A stretch of 64,000 nt of DNA from Dyella telluris (GCF_014297575.1 NZ_CP060412.1:3162001-3226000), one strand, 5' to 3'. Shown: positions 43,367 through 52,424, numbered from the stretch's first letter. Notes: generated by a model not told the origin, from the letters alone. Translations and numbers: made by a program.

Positions 43367-45988
43367 GTGAACCCGCAAAGCCCCGCGTCGCTTCCTGCTG
43401 ACGCATCCTGGATCGTGATGAAGTTTGGCGGCACCAGTGTCGCTACCCTGCCGCGCTGGCAGAACATCCGTGAGCTCGTTGCCAGCCGCCGCGCCGAAGG
43501 CGCCCGCGTGCTGGTGGTCGTGTCCGCGCTCACCGGCATCACCGACGCACTCAAACAGATGTGCGCGCAGGAAGACAAGGGCAAACGCATCGAGGCTGCC
43601 AAGGCGATCGCACAGCGTCATTACGACCTGCTCGATCACATGCAGCTGGCGGTTCCGGACACCCTCGACGCCCGACTCACCGAACTGGCGCAACTGGCGG
43701 ACGATGGTCCGTCGGTGCTGGGTGAACTCGCGTGGGCGGCATTGGTGCAGGCGCATGGCGAGCTGATGTCCAGCGCGCTGGGCGCGGCCTTCCTTACCCA
43801 CAGCGGTTTGCACACGCAGTGGGTGGATGCCCGCGATTGCCTTTCGGCCATCGCGCTGCCCAACCAGAACGAGCGCACCAAGCTGCTCTCCGCCATGGTC
43901 GAGACGAAGCCGGATCCGGCGCTCAATGCGCGCCTCGCGGAGCAGGGCGACGTGTTCATCACGCAGGGCTTCATCGCACGTGAGGCGCAGGGGCGCACCG
44001 TGCTGCTGGGTCGTGGTGGTTCGGATACCTCGGCGTCGTACTTCGGTGCGTTGCTGAAGGCGCAGCGCGTGGAAATCTGGACGGACGTGGCGGGCATGTT
44101 CACCGCCAACCCGCGCCAGGTGCCCAGCGCACGCCTGCTGCAGCGACTGGATTACGAGGAAGCCCAGGAAATCGCCTCCACCGGTGCCAAGGTGCTGCAT
44201 CCGCGCTGCCTTTCGCCGCTGCGCGAGCCGCGCGTGCCGCTGCTGATCAAGGACACCAACCGGCCCGAGCTGGAAGGCACCCTGATCGGCCCGGAAGTGC
44301 GCGAGCATGCGCCCAGCGTGAAAGCCATCAGTGCACGCAAGGGCATCACCCTGGTGTCGATGGAATCGGTGGGCATGTGGCAGCAGGTCGGCTTCCTCGC
44401 CGACGTGTTTGCCCAGTTCAAGCAGCATGGCCTGTCGGTGGACATGATCGGTTCGGCCGAGACCAACGTGACGGTGTCGCTGGATCCCACCGAAAACCTG
44501 CTCGATTCGGACGCGCTCGCCGCGCTCGCCAGCGACCTGGCCAAGGTGTGCCGCGTCAAGGTGATAGCGCCGTGCGCGGCGATTACCCTGGTCGGTCGTG
44601 GCATGCGCTCCATGCTGCACACGCTGTCCACCGTGCTCGCCGAGTTCGGCCAGCTGCGCGTGCACATGATTTCGCAGTCGTCCAACAACCTCAATCTCAC
44701 CTTCGTGGTGGATGAGAACGTGGTCGACGACCTGTTGCCGCACCTGCATGAGCTGCTGATCACCGCTGGCGCGCTGCGTACCGACGACAGCGCGCTGTTC
44801 GGCCCGAGCTGGCAGGCGCTGTACGGCACGGGCGAGGTGCTGCCGCCGGCAGCATCGTGGTGGCGCGAGGAGCGCCGCGCGGATCTGCTGAAGATCGGCG
44901 CCGGTGCCACGCCGCGCTACGTCTACCACCTGCCCACCGTGCGCCAGCAGGCGCGCGAGCTGAAATCGCTGGCAGCGGTGGATCGCCTGCATTACGCGGT
45001 GAAGGCCAATACGCATCCGGCCATCCTCAAGGCGCTGGCAGACGAAGGCTTCGGCTTCGAATGCGTGTCGCCGGGCGAACTGAAGGCCGTGATGGCGGTG
45101 GTGCCGGAATCGGCACCCCTGCTGTTCACGCCCAACTTCGCGCCGCGCGAGGATTACGCATGGGGTCTGAGCACGCGCGCCACGCTCTCGCTGGATTCGC
45201 TGTACCAGCTTGAAAGCTGGGGCGAGCTGTTCCGCGGCAAGGAAGTGGTGTTGCGGCTGGATCTCGGTCGCGGCCTGGGTCATCACGAAAAGGTGCGCAC
45301 GGGCGGCAGCGGCAGCAAGTTCGGTTTGCCGGTGGAACAGCTTGATGCCTTCCTGCGCCTTGCCGACACCCACGGCGTGACCGTGCGTGGCCTGCACGCG
45401 CACCTGGGCTCGGGCATCCTGGACGATAGCCACTGGGGCGAGGTCTACGGCCAGCTGGCCAGTCTTGCCGAGCGCATCGGCAGCGTGACCTTCCTGGATA
45501 TCGGTGGCGGCCTCGGCGTGCCGTCGCATCCGGGCGAGGCGCGGCTGGATATCGCCGCACTCGACAAGGTGCTTCGCGAAGTGAAGGCGGCCTATCCGCA
45601 CTACAAGCTGTGGATGGAGCCGGGCCGTTACCTCGTGGCCGAAGCCGGCGTGCTGCTCACCAAGGTCACCCAGACCAAGGGCAAGGGCAACGGCCAGATC
45701 CGCTACCTGGGCGTGGATACCGGCATGAACAGCCTGATCCGCCCGGCGCTGTACGAGGCCTGGCACGAAATCGTCAACCTCTCGCGCCTGGATGAGCCGG
45801 TCACGGCGCTGTTCCAGGTGGTGGGCCCGATCTGCGAAAGCGGTGACGTGCTGGGCACGGATCGTCGTCTGCCGGAGCCGGTGGAAGGTGACGTGATGCT
45901 GGTGGCGCAGGCGGGTGCGTACGGCAAGGTAATGTCCTCGCCTTACAACCTGCGGGATGAGGCGGAAGAGGTCATCCTGGACGCCTGA
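43367..45988 (+). CDS. lysC-lysA: Bifunctional aspartate kinase / diaminopimelate decarboxylase
   Basis: An 873-residue fusion of the first and last enzymes of the lysine branch, an arrangement characteristic of Xanthomonadales. Residues 1 to about 300 are aspartate kinase (VMKFGGTS at 17-24; GRGGSDTSAS). Two ACT domains follow (about 305-455, with SVGMWQQVGFLADVF), which normally bind lysine for feedback control. From about 480 is a PLP barrel decarboxylase with the Schiff-base lysine K546 in YAVKANTHP, GSGSKFGL, HLGSGI and GPICESGDVL. The GTG start at 43367 follows a GAAGG site. It feeds meso-DAP/lysine and is near the peptidoglycan genes murL and murD2, from which it is separated by a DUF559 cassette. 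Confidence 0.95.
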   Translation: MNPQSPASLPADASWIVMKFGGTSVATLPRWQNIRELVASRRAEGARVLVVVSALTGITDALKQMCAQEDKGKRIEAAKAIAQRHYDLLDHMQLAVPDTLDARLTELAQLADDGPSVLGELAWAALVQAHGELMSSALGAAFLTHSGLHTQWVDARDCLSAIALPNQNERTKLLSAMVETKPDPALNARLAEQGDVFITQGFIAREAQGRTVLLGRGGSDTSASYFGALLKAQRVEIWTDVAGMFTANPRQVPSARLLQRLDYEEAQEIASTGAKVLHPRCLSPLREPRVPLLIKDTNRPELEGTLIGPEVREHAPSVKAISARKGITLVSMESVGMWQQVGFLADVFAQFKQHGLSVDMIGSAETNVTVSLDPTENLLDSDALAALASDLAKVCRVKVIAPCAAITLVGRGMRSMLHTLSTVLAEFGQLRVHMISQSSNNLNLTFVVDENVVDDLLPHLHELLITAGALRTDDSALFGPSWQALYGTGEVLPPAASWWREERRADLLKIGAGATPRYVYHLPTVRQQARELKSLAAVDRLHYAVKANTHPAILKALADEGFGFECVSPGELKAVMAVVPESAPLLFTPNFAPREDYAWGLSTRATLSLDSLYQLESWGELFRGKEVVLRLDLGRGLGHHEKVRTGGSGSKFGLPVEQLDAFLRLADTHGVTVRGLHAHLGSGILDDSHWGEVYGQLASLAERIGSVTFLDIGGGLGVPSHPGEARLDIAALDKVLREVKAAYPHYKLWMEPGRYLVAEAGVLLTKVTQTKGKGNGQIRYLGVDTGMNSLIRPALYEAWHEIVNLSRLDEPVTALFQVVGPICESGDVLGTDRRLPEPVEGDVMLVAQAGAYGKVMSSPYNLRDEAEEVILDA

Positions 45989-46003
45989 CGGTACGCTTGC
46001 TTC

Positions 46004-46458
46004 CTCCCTCTCCCCTCTGGGGAGAGGGTTGGGGTGAGGGGCGGGTGCTCGCCCGAACGTATCAATCAAGGACGCTCAGGATGAGACGCTTGCATGTAGA
46101 TCGCTCTCGCCAGCTGCGCGCAGGTCAAACAGACGCGGAACAATGGCTGTGGTACCACCTGCGCGGCCGCCGACTCCAGGGCTGGAAGTTCCGTCGCCAG
46201 CACCAGATCGGCCGCTATATCGTCGATTTGGTCTGTCCAGATGCTGGCCTGATCGTGGAGCTGGACGGTGGTCAACATGGCGATCAGCTGATTTACGACG
46301 AATACCGGACGTTGGAGCTGGAAGCGCTGGGCTACAAGGTCCTGCGTTTCTGGAACAATGACGTACTGAAGAATGTGGAAGGCGTGCTTGAGGTGATCCT
46401 GGAGGCTTTGGCCAGCCCGGCCCCTCACCCCAACCCTCTCCCCGAAGGGGAGAGGGAG
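46004..46458. mobile_element. DUF559 nuclease cassette bounded by 38-bp inverted repeats
   Basis: The left end 46004-46041 and the inverted right end 46421-46458 agree at all positions except the 3-base loop: CTCCCTCTCCCC - nnn - GGGGAGAGGG, then TTGGGGTGAGGGG. Each end is itself a hairpin. Between them is only the DUF559 gene, whose last 13 codons lie in the right repeat and whose stop codon is the first triplet outside it. No clear target duplication is visible. It is inserted between lysC-lysA and murL. Naming it a mobile element is my inference from the ends and from the related copies at 43002 and 63665. Confidence 0.6.
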
Positions 46459-46461
46459 TAG
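46081..46461 (+). CDS. DUF559 (Vsr-like) endonuclease-domain protein
   Basis: A 126-residue protein of the DUF559 family, which shares the PD-(D/E)xK-type nuclease fold with the very-short-patch-repair enzyme Vsr. Core elements are DAEQWLWYHLRGRRL (18-32), FRRQHQIGRYIVDLVC (37-52) with Asp49, the acidic pair in VELDGGQH (59-66) and VLRFWNNDVL (87-96). Residues 114-126 (PHPNPLPEGERE) are encoded by the right inverted repeat and are not part of the fold. AGGA precedes the ATG by eight bases. Cleavage activity is not proven for this family; the flanking repeats suggest a role in mobility of the cassette. Confidence 0.85.
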   Translation: MRRLHVDRSRQLRAGQTDAEQWLWYHLRGRRLQGWKFRRQHQIGRYIVDLVCPDAGLIVELDGGQHGDQLIYDEYRTLELEALGYKVLRFWNNDVLKNVEGVLEVILEALASPAPHPNPLPEGERE

Positions 46462-46480
46462 CGTCGACGGAGACTTGAGA

Positions 46481-47824
46481 GTGACGACCAACATCAACCC
46501 CCGCCTGACCCAGGTATTCCGCTTCGTGCGCTGCAGCTACGCCGACGGCGTGGCCGAGCTGGTGTACGGCTTTGACCATGGTGAAGAACTCGTCGAGCGC
46601 GTGCGCTTTCCGAATGCACCGGCGCTGCCGGCCAGCCATCAGGCCGCGTTCGAGCAGGCGCTGAAAATCCTGCATCTGATTGCCGGCGTCAGCTACTACA
46701 AGGCCGGCGTGCCGCCGCGCATCGACGTGGCGGATGGCCCGCTGGACGACGCCACCGCCGACCTGCTCGATGCGCTTTACCTGCATGGTCTGGCCGAGTT
46801 CGCCTATCGCAACGGGCTGGACCTGCGCGGCCGCATTAACTTCCCGCGTGGTGGCGCGAAGGAGCCTGAAGCGAAGGCGCTGGGCCTGCCGCACCGCACG
46901 TTGGTGCCCATTGGTGGCGGCAAGGATTCGCTGGTGGCGGTGGAGGCCATCAAGTCCATCGGTGGCGACGCCACGGCCGTGTGGGTCGGCAATTCGCCGC
47001 TGATCGCCACCTGCGCCGAGCGCACCGGCCTGCCCATGCTCAACATCCAGCGCGAGCTGGCACCGGGCCTGTTCGAACTCAACCGCCTTGGCGCGTGGAA
47101 CGGCCACATTCCCGTTACGGCGGTGAATTCGGCCATCCTGGCCGTGGCTGCGATTCTCTACGGGTTCGACAGCATCGCCTTCGCCAACGAGCGCTCTGCT
47201 TCGGCTGCCACGCTGGAGTACGAAGGCCAGCAGGTGAACCACCAGTGGAGCAAGGGCTACGCGTTCGAGCAACTGCTCAGCAACTGGCTGCACCAGCACG
47301 TGGCAGTGGATCTGAATTACTGCTCGCTGTTGCGCCCGTTCTCGGAGCTGGCGGTGACGCGTGCGTTCTCGAAGCTCACGCCGTATTTCGACGTGTTCTC
47401 CAGCTGCAACCGCAATTTCAAGATCCTCGGCCCCAAGCCGGCGGACCGATGGTGCGGGCAGTGCCCGAAGTGCCATTTCGTATTCCTCGCGCTGGCACCG
47501 TTCCTGGCCAAGCCGCGCCTGCTGTCGATCTTCGGGCGCAATCTGCTGGATGACGAGAATCTCGCGCCCGGTTTCGATGCGTTGCTGGAATACCAGGACC
47601 ACAAACCGTTCGAGTGCGTGGGCGAGGGCGCGGAAGCACGCGCTGCGATGTACGCCCTGAGCCAGCGCTCGGAATGGCAGGAAGACACCCTGGTGTCTCG
47701 CTTCATCAGCGAGATCCTGCCGCAGCTCGACGTGAATGAACTGGCGCTCGAGCCGTGGCTGCAGCCCTCGGGCGAACAGCACATTCCTGCGCGCCTGCTG
47801 CCGGCGCTGGCGTTCTTCGAGTGA
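46481..47824 (+). CDS. murL: UDP-MurNAc-L-Ala-L-Glu epimerase
   Basis: MurL, described in Xanthomonas oryzae, epimerises the terminal L-Glu of UDP-MurNAc-L-Ala-L-Glu to D-Glu in an ATP-dependent reaction, replacing the usual MurI/MurD supply of D-Glu. The 447-residue product has the N-type ATP pyrophosphatase loop PIGGGKDSLVAVEAI (GGGKDS at 145-150), FANERSASAATLEYEG and the C-terminal Cys pair RWCGQCPKCHFVFL. A GTG start at 46481 with GGAG eight bases upstream is preferred over the TTG at 46475. Its stop overlaps the murD2 start (GTGA), so both enzymes of the route are coupled. Confidence 0.92.
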   Translation: MTTNINPRLTQVFRFVRCSYADGVAELVYGFDHGEELVERVRFPNAPALPASHQAAFEQALKILHLIAGVSYYKAGVPPRIDVADGPLDDATADLLDALYLHGLAEFAYRNGLDLRGRINFPRGGAKEPEAKALGLPHRTLVPIGGGKDSLVAVEAIKSIGGDATAVWVGNSPLIATCAERTGLPMLNIQRELAPGLFELNRLGAWNGHIPVTAVNSAILAVAAILYGFDSIAFANERSASAATLEYEGQQVNHQWSKGYAFEQLLSNWLHQHVAVDLNYCSLLRPFSELAVTRAFSKLTPYFDVFSSCNRNFKILGPKPADRWCGQCPKCHFVFLALAPFLAKPRLLSIFGRNLLDDENLAPGFDALLEYQDHKPFECVGEGAEARAAMYALSQRSEWQEDTLVSRFISEILPQLDVNELALEPWLQPSGEQHIPARLLPALAFFE

Positions 47825-49191
47825 GCCTGACCTCGCCTTTGCGCATCGCCGATCTCGCCGGCAAGCGGGTGGCGATATGGGGTTTCGGGCGCGAAGGCAA
47901 GGCAGCCATCGCGGCGATTCGCGCGCGTCTGCCTGCGTTGCCGCTGACGCTTTTCTGCAGCCCGGCGGAAGTCACGGCGGCAAACGCGTTCGATGCGGCA
48001 CTGGTGGTTCGCGGCGAAGAGCCCGACGCCGCCGCGCTGGCCATGTTCGACGTGGTGGTGAAGTCGCCCGGCATCTCGGCCTACAAGCCGGCACTGCTCG
48101 CCGCCCGCGAAGCGGGCATCCGTGTGACCTCGGGCACGGCACTGTGGTTTGCCGAAAAGCCGGAGGCACGTGTCGTTGCGGTGACCGGCACCAAGGGCAA
48201 GAGCACCACTACGGCCATTCTCGCGCATCTGGCGCGCGGCCTCGGCGTGCGCACGGTGCTGGCGGGCAACATCGGCATGCCGTTGCTGGAGCTGCTCGAC
48301 GATGCGGCCGAGCTGTGGGCCATCGAGTTGTCGAGCTTCCAGACCGGTGAGGCCGGACCGGTCGAGCTGGGCGTGATCACCAGCCTGTACGAGGAGCATC
48401 TCGACTGGCACGGCTCGCGCGAGCGCTATATCGACGACAAGCTCAAGCTGACCGGCGTGTCGAAGCAGCTGCTGGTGAATGCCACGCAGCCGTTCTTGCT
48501 GGATCACACGTCGGCACACCCGCGTCGGCTGGTGTTTGGCGATGCGAAGGGATGGCACGTAGCCGGTGGAACCATCTGTCGCGGTGCGCAGGCGGTGTTC
48601 GAGATCGCGAACCTGCGCGCCCCGGGTGAGCACAATGCGCTCAACGCATGCGCCGCGCTGGCCGCGCTGGAAGCCATGGAATTCGATGCGCTGAAGGCGG
48701 CGCCGTCGCTGGCCACGTTCCGTCCCTTGCCGCATCGCCTGCAACCGCTGGGCGAGCACGACGGGTTCCATTGGGTGAACGATTCCATCAGCACCACGCC
48801 GCTGGCCACGCTGGCGGCACTGGGCAGCCTGCAGGGGCGCGCCGTGACCGTCATCGTCGGTGGGCATGATCGCGGGCTGGACTGGAGCGAGTTCGTCGCG
48901 GAGATGAAGGCGCATGCGCCACACGCCATCATTGCGCAGGGTGCCAATGGTCCGCGCATCGCACGGGTACTGCGCGAGGGCGGCGTAGCCGTGGAGGAGA
49001 CCGGCGATCTCGCTGCCGCCGTGGCGCGGGCACGTACGCTGACGCCGGCTGGCGGCACCATCCTGCTGTCGCCGGGTGCGCCCAGTTTCGACCAGTTCCA
49101 CGACTACGCCGATCGCGGTCGGCATTTCGCCGAGATGGCCGGTTTCGACGTGCACGAGATCGTCGGCATCGAGGGACTGGGCGTCGGCTGA
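47821..49191 (+). CDS. murD2: UDP-MurNAc-L-alanine:L-glutamate ligase
   Basis: A 456-residue Mur ligase. Residues 1-110 form the UDP-binding domain (KRVAIWGFGREGKAA), the ATP site is GTKGKSTT at 123-130, and EEHLDWHGSRERY and the C-terminal VNDSISTTP and VGGHDRGLDW are typical MurD segments. Because it overlaps murL by four bases, it should be MurD2, which adds L-Glu (not D-Glu) to UDP-MurNAc-L-Ala; MurL then inverts the residue. The start is the GTG at 47821; the frame extends upstream inside murL without meaning. A separate canonical murD may exist elsewhere in the genome. Confidence 0.9.
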   Translation: MSLTSPLRIADLAGKRVAIWGFGREGKAAIAAIRARLPALPLTLFCSPAEVTAANAFDAALVVRGEEPDAAALAMFDVVVKSPGISAYKPALLAAREAGIRVTSGTALWFAEKPEARVVAVTGTKGKSTTTAILAHLARGLGVRTVLAGNIGMPLLELLDDAAELWAIELSSFQTGEAGPVELGVITSLYEEHLDWHGSRERYIDDKLKLTGVSKQLLVNATQPFLLDHTSAHPRRLVFGDAKGWHVAGGTICRGAQAVFEIANLRAPGEHNALNACAALAALEAMEFDALKAAPSLATFRPLPHRLQPLGEHDGFHWVNDSISTTPLATLAALGSLQGRAVTVIVGGHDRGLDWSEFVAEMKAHAPHAIIAQGANGPRIARVLREGGVAVEETGDLAAAVARARTLTPAGGTILLSPGAPSFDQFHDYADRGRHFAEMAGFDVHEIVGIEGLGVG

Positions 49192-49207
49192 TCAGCACCA
49201 TGCCCCT

Positions 49208-49288
49208 TGTAGGAGCGCACTTGTGCGCGACCGCAGTGCTTCGCCATGACCGCATTGCCTGGTTGTCGCGCGCACGTGCGCTCCTACA
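49208..49288. repeat. REP-like inverted pair
   Basis: TGTAGGAGCGCACTTGTGCGCGACC begins at 49208 and its inverse GTCGCGCGCACGTGCGCTCCTACA ends at 49288, with about 30 bases between. It follows the murD2 stop by 16 bases and may help define the 3' end of the murL-murD2 transcript. Confidence 0.82.
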
Positions 49289-49338
49289 ACACACTGCTCC
49301 ATCGCTTAGACTGATGCCTCAAGCGGACGGAGAGCCCC

Positions 49339-49743
49339 ATGCCCCACGCCACGCCATTCCTCATGTTTCAGGGCGGCAACGCACAGGCCGCACTCGACTT
49401 GTACTTCGCCACCTTTCCTGACTCAGGCCTGCTCAGCGTAGATCGCTACGGCAAGGGCGAACTGGGAACCGAGGGTTCCATCAAGACAGCGCGCTTCACC
49501 GTGTGCGGCAGCGAGTTCATGTGTTCGGACAGCCCCATCGAGCATGCGTTTTCGTTCACGCCGTCCAGCTCCATCTTCGTGGAGTTCGAAGCAGCGGATG
49601 CGCTGGACAGCACCTTTGGTGTGCTTTCAAAAGGTGGCGAGGTGCTCATGCCACTGGACGATTACGGCTTCAGTCGCCGCTTTGGCTGGTTGACCGATCG
49701 ATTCGGCGTGTCCTGGCAGTTATCGTTGCCACTGGCGCGTTGA
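49339..49743 (+). CDS. VOC-superfamily protein (PhnB/3-demethylubiquinone-methyltransferase-like fold)
   Basis: A 134-residue protein of the PF06983-like branch of the vicinal-oxygen-chelate superfamily. It opens with the diagnostic TPFLMFQGGNAQAALDLYFATFPDS and ends DRFGVSWQLSLP. Members have two beta-alpha-beta-beta-beta units, usually dimerise, and many have no known activity. GGAG lies eight bases upstream of the ATG. A GNAT gene begins 17 bases later, so the pair is probably one transcript. Confidence 0.85.
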   Translation: MPHATPFLMFQGGNAQAALDLYFATFPDSGLLSVDRYGKGELGTEGSIKTARFTVCGSEFMCSDSPIEHAFSFTPSSSIFVEFEAADALDSTFGVLSKGGEVLMPLDDYGFSRRFGWLTDRFGVSWQLSLPLAR

Positions 49744-49760
49744 CCCAGGGGGTATGACGA

Positions 49761-50225
49761 ATGGATATCCGTATGGACGATCTGCACGGCGTCGAGATTG
49801 CGGCGCTGCTGCAGGAACATCTCGACGACATGGCACTGCATTCGCCGCCGGAGAGTATTCACGCGCTCGATCTCGACCGGCTTCGCCGGCCGGAGATCAC
49901 CTTCTGGACGGTATGGGAGAACGGTGAGCTGCTGGGATGCGGTGCAATCAAGCAGCTGGACGCCACGCATGGCGAGATTAAATCCATGCGTACGTCGAAG
50001 CACCATCGGCGCAAGGGCGCGGCGGCCTTCATGCTTCAGCACATACTGGATGAGGCGACGCAACGCGGCTACCGGCGGCTGAGCCTGGAAACGGGATCGC
50101 CCGTGGCGTTCGAACCGGCGCGTCAACTCTATGAACGGTTCGGCTTCGAGTACTGCGGGCCGTTTGCGGACTATGTCCAAGACCCGTACAGCGTATTCAT
50201 GACGCGTACGTTCGGGATGGATTAA
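49761..50225 (+). CDS. GNAT-family N-acetyltransferase
   Basis: A 154-residue acetyltransferase resembling the YafP/PhnO-like small-molecule or N-terminal acetylases. Motif A reads GEIKSMRTSKHHRRKGAAAFMLQHILDEA, with the acetyl-CoA loop RRKGAA. LSLETGSPVAFEPARQLYERFGFEYCGPFADY is the C-terminal strand-helix pair. It lies directly after the VOC gene and ends before a bidirectional terminator. Substrate is unknown. Confidence 0.87.
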   Translation: MDIRMDDLHGVEIAALLQEHLDDMALHSPPESIHALDLDRLRRPEITFWTVWENGELLGCGAIKQLDATHGEIKSMRTSKHHRRKGAAAFMLQHILDEATQRGYRRLSLETGSPVAFEPARQLYERFGFEYCGPFADYVQDPYSVFMTRTFGMD

Positions 50226-50288
50226 AGCGACTTCCGTTTCGCTTTCCGCGCGGCAAGCCTTCGGGTTGGTTGGTTCGCGGAAGGCATG

Positions 50289-50323
50289 AAAAAAGCCACG
50301 CCCCGTGAGAGGCGTGGCTTTTC
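50289..50323. terminator. Bidirectional intrinsic terminator
   Basis: AAAAAGCCACGCC - CCGTGAGA - GGCGTGGCTTTT between the convergent GNAT and M13 peptidase genes. Confidence 0.88.
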
Positions 50324-50345
50324 GTTTCATCGCAGGCCTTGCGTG

Positions 50346-52424
50346 TTACCAGATCTTCACGCGGTCCGCCGGTGCGAGGTAAAGCGTCTCGCCCGGCTTG
50401 GGCTGGAATGCGTCGTACCAGCCGTCGAGGTTGCGCACAGTCTGTGCGCGGAAGCGGCCCGGCGAATGCTCGTTGCCGATCACGCGCTGGCGCATGGCGG
50501 CATCACGGATCTTCTCGCGCCAGCTCTGGCCGAAGGCGAGGAAGAAGCGCTGGTCGCCGGTCAGGCCGTCGATCACCGGTGCCGGCTTGCCATCGAGCGA
50601 CTTGTGATAGGCGATGTACGCAATGGTCAGGCCGGACACGTCGGCGATGTTCTCGCCCAGCGTCTGCTGGCCGTTCACGTGCAGGCCGGGCAGGGCTTCG
50701 TACGCGTTGTACTGCTCCACCAGCTTCTGGCCCGCCGCCTTGAAGTGGGCCTGGTCTTCCGGCGTCCACCAGTTGGCGAGGTTGCCCTGGGCATCGAATT
50801 CCGCGCCGAGGTTGTCGAAGCTGTGGCTGATTTCGTGGCCGATCACGGCGCCGATCGAGCCGTAGTTGGCGGCGGCATCGGCCTTGGGGTCGAAGAACGG
50901 CGCTTCCAGGATGGCGGCGGGGAAGTTCAGCGCGTTCTGCAACGGCAGGTTCACCGCGTTCACCGTCTGCGGCGTCATCCACCACTCGCCGCGATCCACC
51001 GGCTGGCCGAGCTTGGCGAGCTGGTGTTCGTACTCGTACTTGGTGGCGCGCTGCTGGTTGCCCAGTGCGTCATCGGCACGAATGTCCAGCTTGCCGTAGT
51101 CGCGCCAGGTTTCCGGGTAGCCCACGCTTACATGGACGCTGGCGATCTTGGCCTTGGCCTTCTGGCGCGTGGCGGGCGTCATCCAGTCGATGCGGTCCAC
51201 GCGTTCGTCGAACGCGGCGAGGATGTTCTTCACCATCTGCTCGACCTGCTGCTTGGACGAGGCGGGGAAGTACTTCTTCACGTAGATCTGGCCCACCGCA
51301 TCGCCGAGGGCGATGTTGGTGCTGGCCACGCCACGCTTCCAGCGATCGCGCTGCTTGGGCGTGCCCGACAGCGTCTGGCCGTAGAAACCGAAATTGAGGT
51401 CGGCATAGGCCTTGGGCAGCAGCGACGCGTTCTCGTTGAGAGTGTGAAAGGTGAGGTAGTCCTTCCACGCCTGCAGCGGTTCGCTGGCGGTCAGCGCGGA
51501 GAGCGCCTTGATGGCCGGCACCTGCCACACGTCGACGATCTTCTGCTGGTCCAGGCCGGCCGCCTTGAAGTAGGCGTTCCAGTCCAGGCCCGGTGCATTC
51601 TTGGCGAACGCGTCCATCGCCCAGGGGTTGTTGGCCTTGTGGATGTCCTGGCTGTCGACGATGTCGACCTGGGCCTTGGCGATCTTGGTTTCCAGCGCGA
51701 GGATGGATTTGGCCTTCGCATCCGCATCGGCCACGCCGGCCTGCTTGAGCAGCGCGGCAATGTAGGTCTGGTACTTGCCGCGCGTCTCCACCATCGCCTT
51801 GTCGTCGGACAGGTAATAGTCGCGCGTGGGCATGCCCAGGCCGCCCTGCAACAGGTAGGGAATATTGCGCGAGGCGTCCTGCAGGCCGTGCGAAACGAAC
51901 AGGCCGAACAGGTGCTCGGTGTGGAAGTTGGTGGCATTCACCGGATCCACGTCGGCACGCAGGCCTTCGCCGAGCACGCGGGCGAGATCGGCCTGGCTGT
52001 TGATGGAGCCGATGTTCTTCAGATCGGGCTGCAGCGGTTCGAGGCCGCGCTTCTCGATGGTGGCCTCGTCCATGAACGCGGCGTAGTAATCGGCGATCTT
52101 GCGCTCGTTGCTGCCCGCCGCCGGCTTGGCCTTGCCCGCCGCCTGGATCAGCTCGGCATTGCGCTTCTCGGCCTTCTGGAACACTTCCAGGAACACGCCG
52201 GTGCTGGACCGGTCCGCCGGGATCTCGGCGGTCTTCTTCCAGTTGCCGTTGGCGTAGTTGTCGAAATCATTGCCGGGCAGTACGGCATGGTCGATGCCGG
52301 CCAGATCGATGCCGCTGGCGCTGCGCGCAGAGGTGTGGTGCGGAGCGGGCTGGGTGGCCGTCGCCGACATGGCGCAGGTGGTGGTCATGGCCGCCGCCGT
52401 GAGAATCCAACGAAGTTGCCGCAT
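50346..52424 (-). CDS. M13-family zinc metallopeptidase (neprilysin/PepO-like)
   Basis: A 692-residue exported peptidase. A signal peptide (to about 24) is followed by the M13 N-terminal helical domain and the catalytic domain. The zinc motif is H530-E-I-S-H534 in IGHEISHSFD, the third ligand lies in GENIADVSG, and VNAVNLP corresponds to the substrate-binding NAxY segment. C-terminal CxxW of animal neprilysins is absent, as usual in bacteria; the protein ends in APADRVKIW. It should cleave oligopeptides in the periplasm. AGGAG is nine bases before the ATG. It is a single-gene unit. Confidence 0.92.
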   Translation of the reverse strand: MRQLRWILTAAAMTTTCAMSATATQPAPHHTSARSASGIDLAGIDHAVLPGNDFDNYANGNWKKTAEIPADRSSTGVFLEVFQKAEKRNAELIQAAGKAKPAAGSNERKIADYYAAFMDEATIEKRGLEPLQPDLKNIGSINSQADLARVLGEGLRADVDPVNATNFHTEHLFGLFVSHGLQDASRNIPYLLQGGLGMPTRDYYLSDDKAMVETRGKYQTYIAALLKQAGVADADAKAKSILALETKIAKAQVDIVDSQDIHKANNPWAMDAFAKNAPGLDWNAYFKAAGLDQQKIVDVWQVPAIKALSALTASEPLQAWKDYLTFHTLNENASLLPKAYADLNFGFYGQTLSGTPKQRDRWKRGVASTNIALGDAVGQIYVKKYFPASSKQQVEQMVKNILAAFDERVDRIDWMTPATRQKAKAKIASVHVSVGYPETWRDYGKLDIRADDALGNQQRATKYEYEHQLAKLGQPVDRGEWWMTPQTVNAVNLPLQNALNFPAAILEAPFFDPKADAAANYGSIGAVIGHEISHSFDNLGAEFDAQGNLANWWTPEDQAHFKAAGQKLVEQYNAYEALPGLHVNGQQTLGENIADVSGLTIAYIAYHKSLDGKPAPVIDGLTGDQRFFLAFGQSWREKIRDAAMRQRVIGNEHSPGRFRAQTVRNLDGWYDAFQPKPGETLYLAPADRVKIW

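Noticed and set aside
43328..46069. 913-codon minus-strand ORF
   Set aside because: It is the antisense shadow of lysC-lysA, Arg/His-rich with no domain.
46004..46458. Classical insertion sequence
   Set aside because: No DDE or HUH transposase is encoded; the only gene is a DUF559 nuclease, and no clear target duplication flanks this copy.
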